NCBI RefSeq assembly: GCF_016859285.1
Contig: NC_053401.1
Coordinates: forward strand, 2,084,969-2,148,968
Length of the DNA stretch: 64,000 bases
From: Xiphias gladius
Taxonomy: Eukaryota > Chordata > Actinopteri > Istiophoriformes > Xiphiidae
Reading direction: 5' to 3'
The notes beneath the pieces were generated by a model that was not told the DNA's origin, ran no database searches, and saw nothing but the letters and a program-made list of their open reading frames with translations. The position numbers were made by a program, and so were the translations under genes. Shown here piece after piece: positions 61,391 through 64,000 of the stretch. Position 1 is the first letter of the stretch. Each line of letters begins with the position of its first letter.

Positions 61391-63034
61391 TCATCTTTTA
61401 TAAAAATGAGTGTGATTGACAGGAGAAATGATCACAGGTGCAGAATTTGTGCCACCGTTAAGCCCAGGACTGAAGAATGGGTAGATTTCCTCATTGAAGG
61501 AGCAGCCAGTAAAGGAGTAGAGAAGATCTGCGGCATCTACGTCGTAAAAGGAGACCAGACCCTCCTCATAATCCACAAACACTCCCACCTTCTCGGGCTT
61601 TGAATTTAAAGAGAGATGTAGAGGCGAACCAACAAGAGCTGCGTATTCGTCTGCATTTTTCAACCACATAGTCCACTGGCCATTTTCTGGGCACAGTGGG
61701 ATTATTCCCTTCCTTTTGGTCGACTTTTTGGCCACTCCTAAAGTCCATCTGGTCTTCCCTTTAACTTCCGCCTCAAAGTAAAATCTTCCAGAAGAGAAAC
61801 TCTGTTTTCCTAGGACACAACAACTAGGATTAAATCTCTCAGGGTTGTCTGGCAGATTCTTCTTCACATCAACATGACGTACTTGTTTGCCATCATCAGA
61901 CAGGTTCAGAGCAGGATGTGCTGTATCAGGATCCAACGTCACATCCACCGCAAACTGCCTGACCCTGTTTAGCTCGGCCTCATGGAGCAACTTCCTCATC
62001 TCTTTGCAAAACGTCTCCTCCAGTTGATCCACAGCTTTCTTCACAGTCCCCTCATATGATGGTGGACAGATGCTGACCTCTGCCCAGTCTTTGGTGGTCG
62101 GGGCAGCGTTCAGGGACGAGAAGTTCTGGAGGAAGTGGAGTTGGTCTTTAGAGCAGGAGAGCCGCTCCACCTCAGCGCGCCTCCTCATCAGCTCAGAGAT
62201 CTCCTGCTCCAGCTCTTGGATGAAACCTTTGGCCTTTTTCTCTGTCGCTTTTTGCTTCTCTCCGATCATCCTGATGAGCTCATCCTGGGCTTGCTCCAAA
62301 GACTGCATCAGAGTGGTGAAGACCTGAACACCATCTGCCAACTCTCTGTCTGCGGCTTCCTTGCTGAGCTTCGCCGAGTGTTTGAAGTCCTGAATCTTCA
62401 GTCGTCTCTCCTGGATCATCCTGTGAATTTCAGCCTCTCTCTTCCCCAGCTCGACCTTCTTTCTCTCAAATTCTTCTTTCAGCGGAATGACTTCATGCAA
62501 CTTGTGGTCTAAAACAGGGCATAGCATGCACACGCAAGTTCGGTCGGTCTTGCAGAAGAGCTCCAGAGGTTTATCATGTATGGTACACATCCTGCCCTCC
62601 AGGTTCTCCACAGGATCAGTTAGCTGATGTCTCTTTAGGCGTGACGCTGTCAGATGAGGCTTCAGGTGAGACTCACAGTAGGAGGCCAGACACACCAGGC
62701 AGGACCTCAGAGCTTTCATTTTAGTTTCAGTGCAGATGTCACAGGGAACCTCTCCTGGTTTGGCTACTTGTTGGTCTGAGCTGCTCTTCCCAGCTGACTG
62801 TCTGAACTGAGCAGCCATCTCAGATATAAAAGTGTTGACTCGCAGATCAAGCCTTTTATAGAAAGGTTCCTTGCATGAGGGACACTGACACTGGCTAGCA
62901 CTGTCCCAGTGCTGCATGATGCAGCTTTTGCAGAAGTTGTGTCCACATGGCAACGTGACCGGATCAGTGAACACTTCCAGGCAGATGCAGCACAGGAGCT
63001 GCTCTTCAGTCAGCACACAGCTGGTAGCTGACAT
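61391..63034 (-). CDS. TRIM E3 ubiquitin ligase (RING, B-box, coiled coil, PRY-SPRY), 547 aa
   Basis: Predicted RING-type ubiquitin ligase in a single coding exon. RING zinc ligands are C15, C18, C30, H32, C35, C38, C51 and C54. A B-box1-like cysteine cluster (98-120) is followed by B-box2 (C150, H153, C161, D164, C169, C172, H177, H180). A coiled coil spans about 186-295, for antiparallel dimerisation. PRY-SPRY runs from about 362 to the end (LDPDTAHPAL, then WTLGV, IIPLCPENG and VFVDYEEGLVSFYDVD). The open frame extends two codons upstream to a GTG, but the first ATG is at 63034, with G at -3, so I start there. The RING and SPRY look intact. The architecture and SPRY wording fit the expanded fish TRIM39-like ('bloodthirsty') group, often immune-related; the exact orthologue is unknown. 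It is convergent with tetraspanin gene 3. Confidence 0.93.
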   Translation of the reverse strand: MSATSCVLTEEQLLCCICLEVFTDPVTLPCGHNFCKSCIMQHWDSASQCQCPSCKEPFYKRLDLRVNTFISEMAAQFRQSAGKSSSDQQVAKPGEVPCDICTETKMKALRSCLVCLASYCESHLKPHLTASRLKRHQLTDPVENLEGRMCTIHDKPLELFCKTDRTCVCMLCPVLDHKLHEVIPLKEEFERKKVELGKREAEIHRMIQERRLKIQDFKHSAKLSKEAADRELADGVQVFTTLMQSLEQAQDELIRMIGEKQKATEKKAKGFIQELEQEISELMRRRAEVERLSCSKDQLHFLQNFSSLNAAPTTKDWAEVSICPPSYEGTVKKAVDQLEETFCKEMRKLLHEAELNRVRQFAVDVTLDPDTAHPALNLSDDGKQVRHVDVKKNLPDNPERFNPSCCVLGKQSFSSGRFYFEAEVKGKTRWTLGVAKKSTKRKGIIPLCPENGQWTMWLKNADEYAALVGSPLHLSLNSKPEKVGVFVDYEEGLVSFYDVDAADLLYSFTGCSFNEEIYPFFSPGLNGGTNSAPVIISPVNHTHFYKR

Positions 63035-63309
63035 GTCCACACTCTAAAACCAAGAATTAAATCTTGATATTACAATACTTTTAGTTGCACAGTTGCCCTC
63101 TGACAAAGTTAAAAGCTGGATCACTGGTCTAGTCCCTAAAATCATTCGGACTGATTTCATTTCATACTTTCATAGCATACGTAACTGACATGCTCTCGTG
63201 TTCAGTGTGAGCACAAATATAAAAACATGAGAAATGTCCTGAATACAGCCTATATTGTATGTTATATTCATTGCTGTTTAAACACAGTGAATCACCAACC
63301 GTACTCACC
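63035..63309 (-). other. Spliced 5' leader of the TRIM gene
   Basis: On the minus strand, TTGGTTTTAG/AGTGTGG places an acceptor nine bases before the ATG (intron end 63044). CCTCG/GTGAGTACGG gives a strong donor with the exon ending at 63309. The inferred intron is 63044-63308 (265 bp). The transcription start further upstream is not defined. Confidence 0.65.
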
Positions 63310-64000
63310 GAGGTTTGGGGAAGACTTCCTCAGCGGAGTTCACTGCTTCTTGGACATTGTTCTCTTTCTTTCTCGTGCAGTACCACAGCTCTGTTGCTGT
63401 TCTTCAGTCTTTTGACTCACACATGTGGACTTCACTCTGTAATGTTTCTGTTGATAAACCAGTTTGGGCGTTGCTCCCAGGATGCCTTCTAAATGCGCTG
63501 TTTCTCATTCCTCAACATTCCTCTCCTCTTCTGGCTCAGGTCCAAGTGCAGTCAAATATTTTTGGTTTTTATCTTTGTTTGTTTTCAGGCGCATAAGTGA
63601 GGGGACTCTTTAGGAGGGACGGAGATTGTAACCGAGACCGAGACACAGATCCTGAGGGTCCTCAGGCCAGATCCAACTTTTATTTAGTGTACTCTGGTCA
63701 TAGGTCCCTGTGCGTCAGGATGTCAAAGTGGACTTTCTATCAGATCTGCTCTGGTGCGTCATCGTCATCACAGGAGAAAAATGTGTTTTTTCAGAATGAG
63801 AGTGTGTGGCCTGTCGAGTTCTGGAAAGGTGACATATGTTGCTGCTCTGTATGATTGTAGCTGCCCCTTGATTGGAGGAGGATCATGCTGCTGCCAGTTT
63901 TGGTGTTCTGCCTCTGTTTGGGTTCTGCGGGACCACGTTTTGGACTGGGTCTAATTATTCTGTGGTCTTTTCAGATCGATTCTGACTGAAATAAAAAAAC
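63310..64000. other. Upstream leader and promoter region of the TRIM gene
   Basis: Holds the 5' untranslated exon (minus strand, at least from 63309 upward) and presumably the promoter. No TATA box or clear interferon response element was identified. A plus-strand AATAAA lies at about 63990. Short plus-strand open frames have no recognisable product. Confidence 0.4.

Noticed and set aside
63355..63385. Possible interferon response element (TCTTTCTTTCTC) near the TRIM leader
   Set aside because: Spacing does not fit the GAAANNGAAA consensus, and it lies in the inferred leader exon region.

Overview
This window is vertebrate nuclear DNA, almost certainly from a ray-finned (teleost) fish. The signs are spliced genes with GT-AG introns, abundant (CA)n microsatellites, several Tc1/mariner transposon relics of the kinds common in fish, LINE 3' ends, and an intronless-CDS RING/B-box/PRY-SPRY TRIM gene of the fish TRIM39-like or 'bloodthirsty' style. 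No prokaryotic genes, CRISPR arrays or RNA genes were seen.

Four protein-coding genes can be supported. Three are tetraspanins in a head-to-tail array on the plus strand. Gene 1 (3268-6101) is tspan8-like; its first coding exon is missing and is probably upstream of the window. Gene 2 (13105-20638) is a divergent tetraspanin of nine exons. Gene 3 (43360-53541) is a complete nine-exon tspan8-like gene. All three share invariant 75-bp, 96-bp and 84-bp exons in phase 0, and a six-cysteine large extracellular loop with the CCG motif, which is what old tandem duplication would leave. The fourth gene is a TRIM E3 ligase on the minus strand (61391-63034), convergent with gene 3, with a spliced 5' leader.

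Layout. 1-3267: putative intron 1 of gene 1, ending in a 790-bp polypyrimidine array. 3268-6290: gene 1. 6290-13035: intergenic, with a Tc1 relic and a second polypyrimidine array. 13105-20638: gene 2, with a third polypyrimidine array that runs into a splice acceptor. 20639-43359: a 22.7-kb gene-poor stretch of nested and degenerate repeats. 43360-about 54950: gene 3 and its 3' UTR. 54950-61390: intergenic, with two more Tc1 relics. 61391-63309: the TRIM gene and its leader exon boundary. 63310-64000: its upstream region.

Tetraspanins organise membrane microdomains, and the TRIM is probably a cytosolic ubiquitin ligase with an immune-type SPRY domain. Nothing in the sequence links the two functionally. 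The most interesting observations are a shifted intron in the extracellular-loop region of gene 2 that carries the same degenerate minisatellite as another intron of that gene, the sense-oriented polypyrimidine arrays, and the series of Tc1 fossils from at least four lineages.
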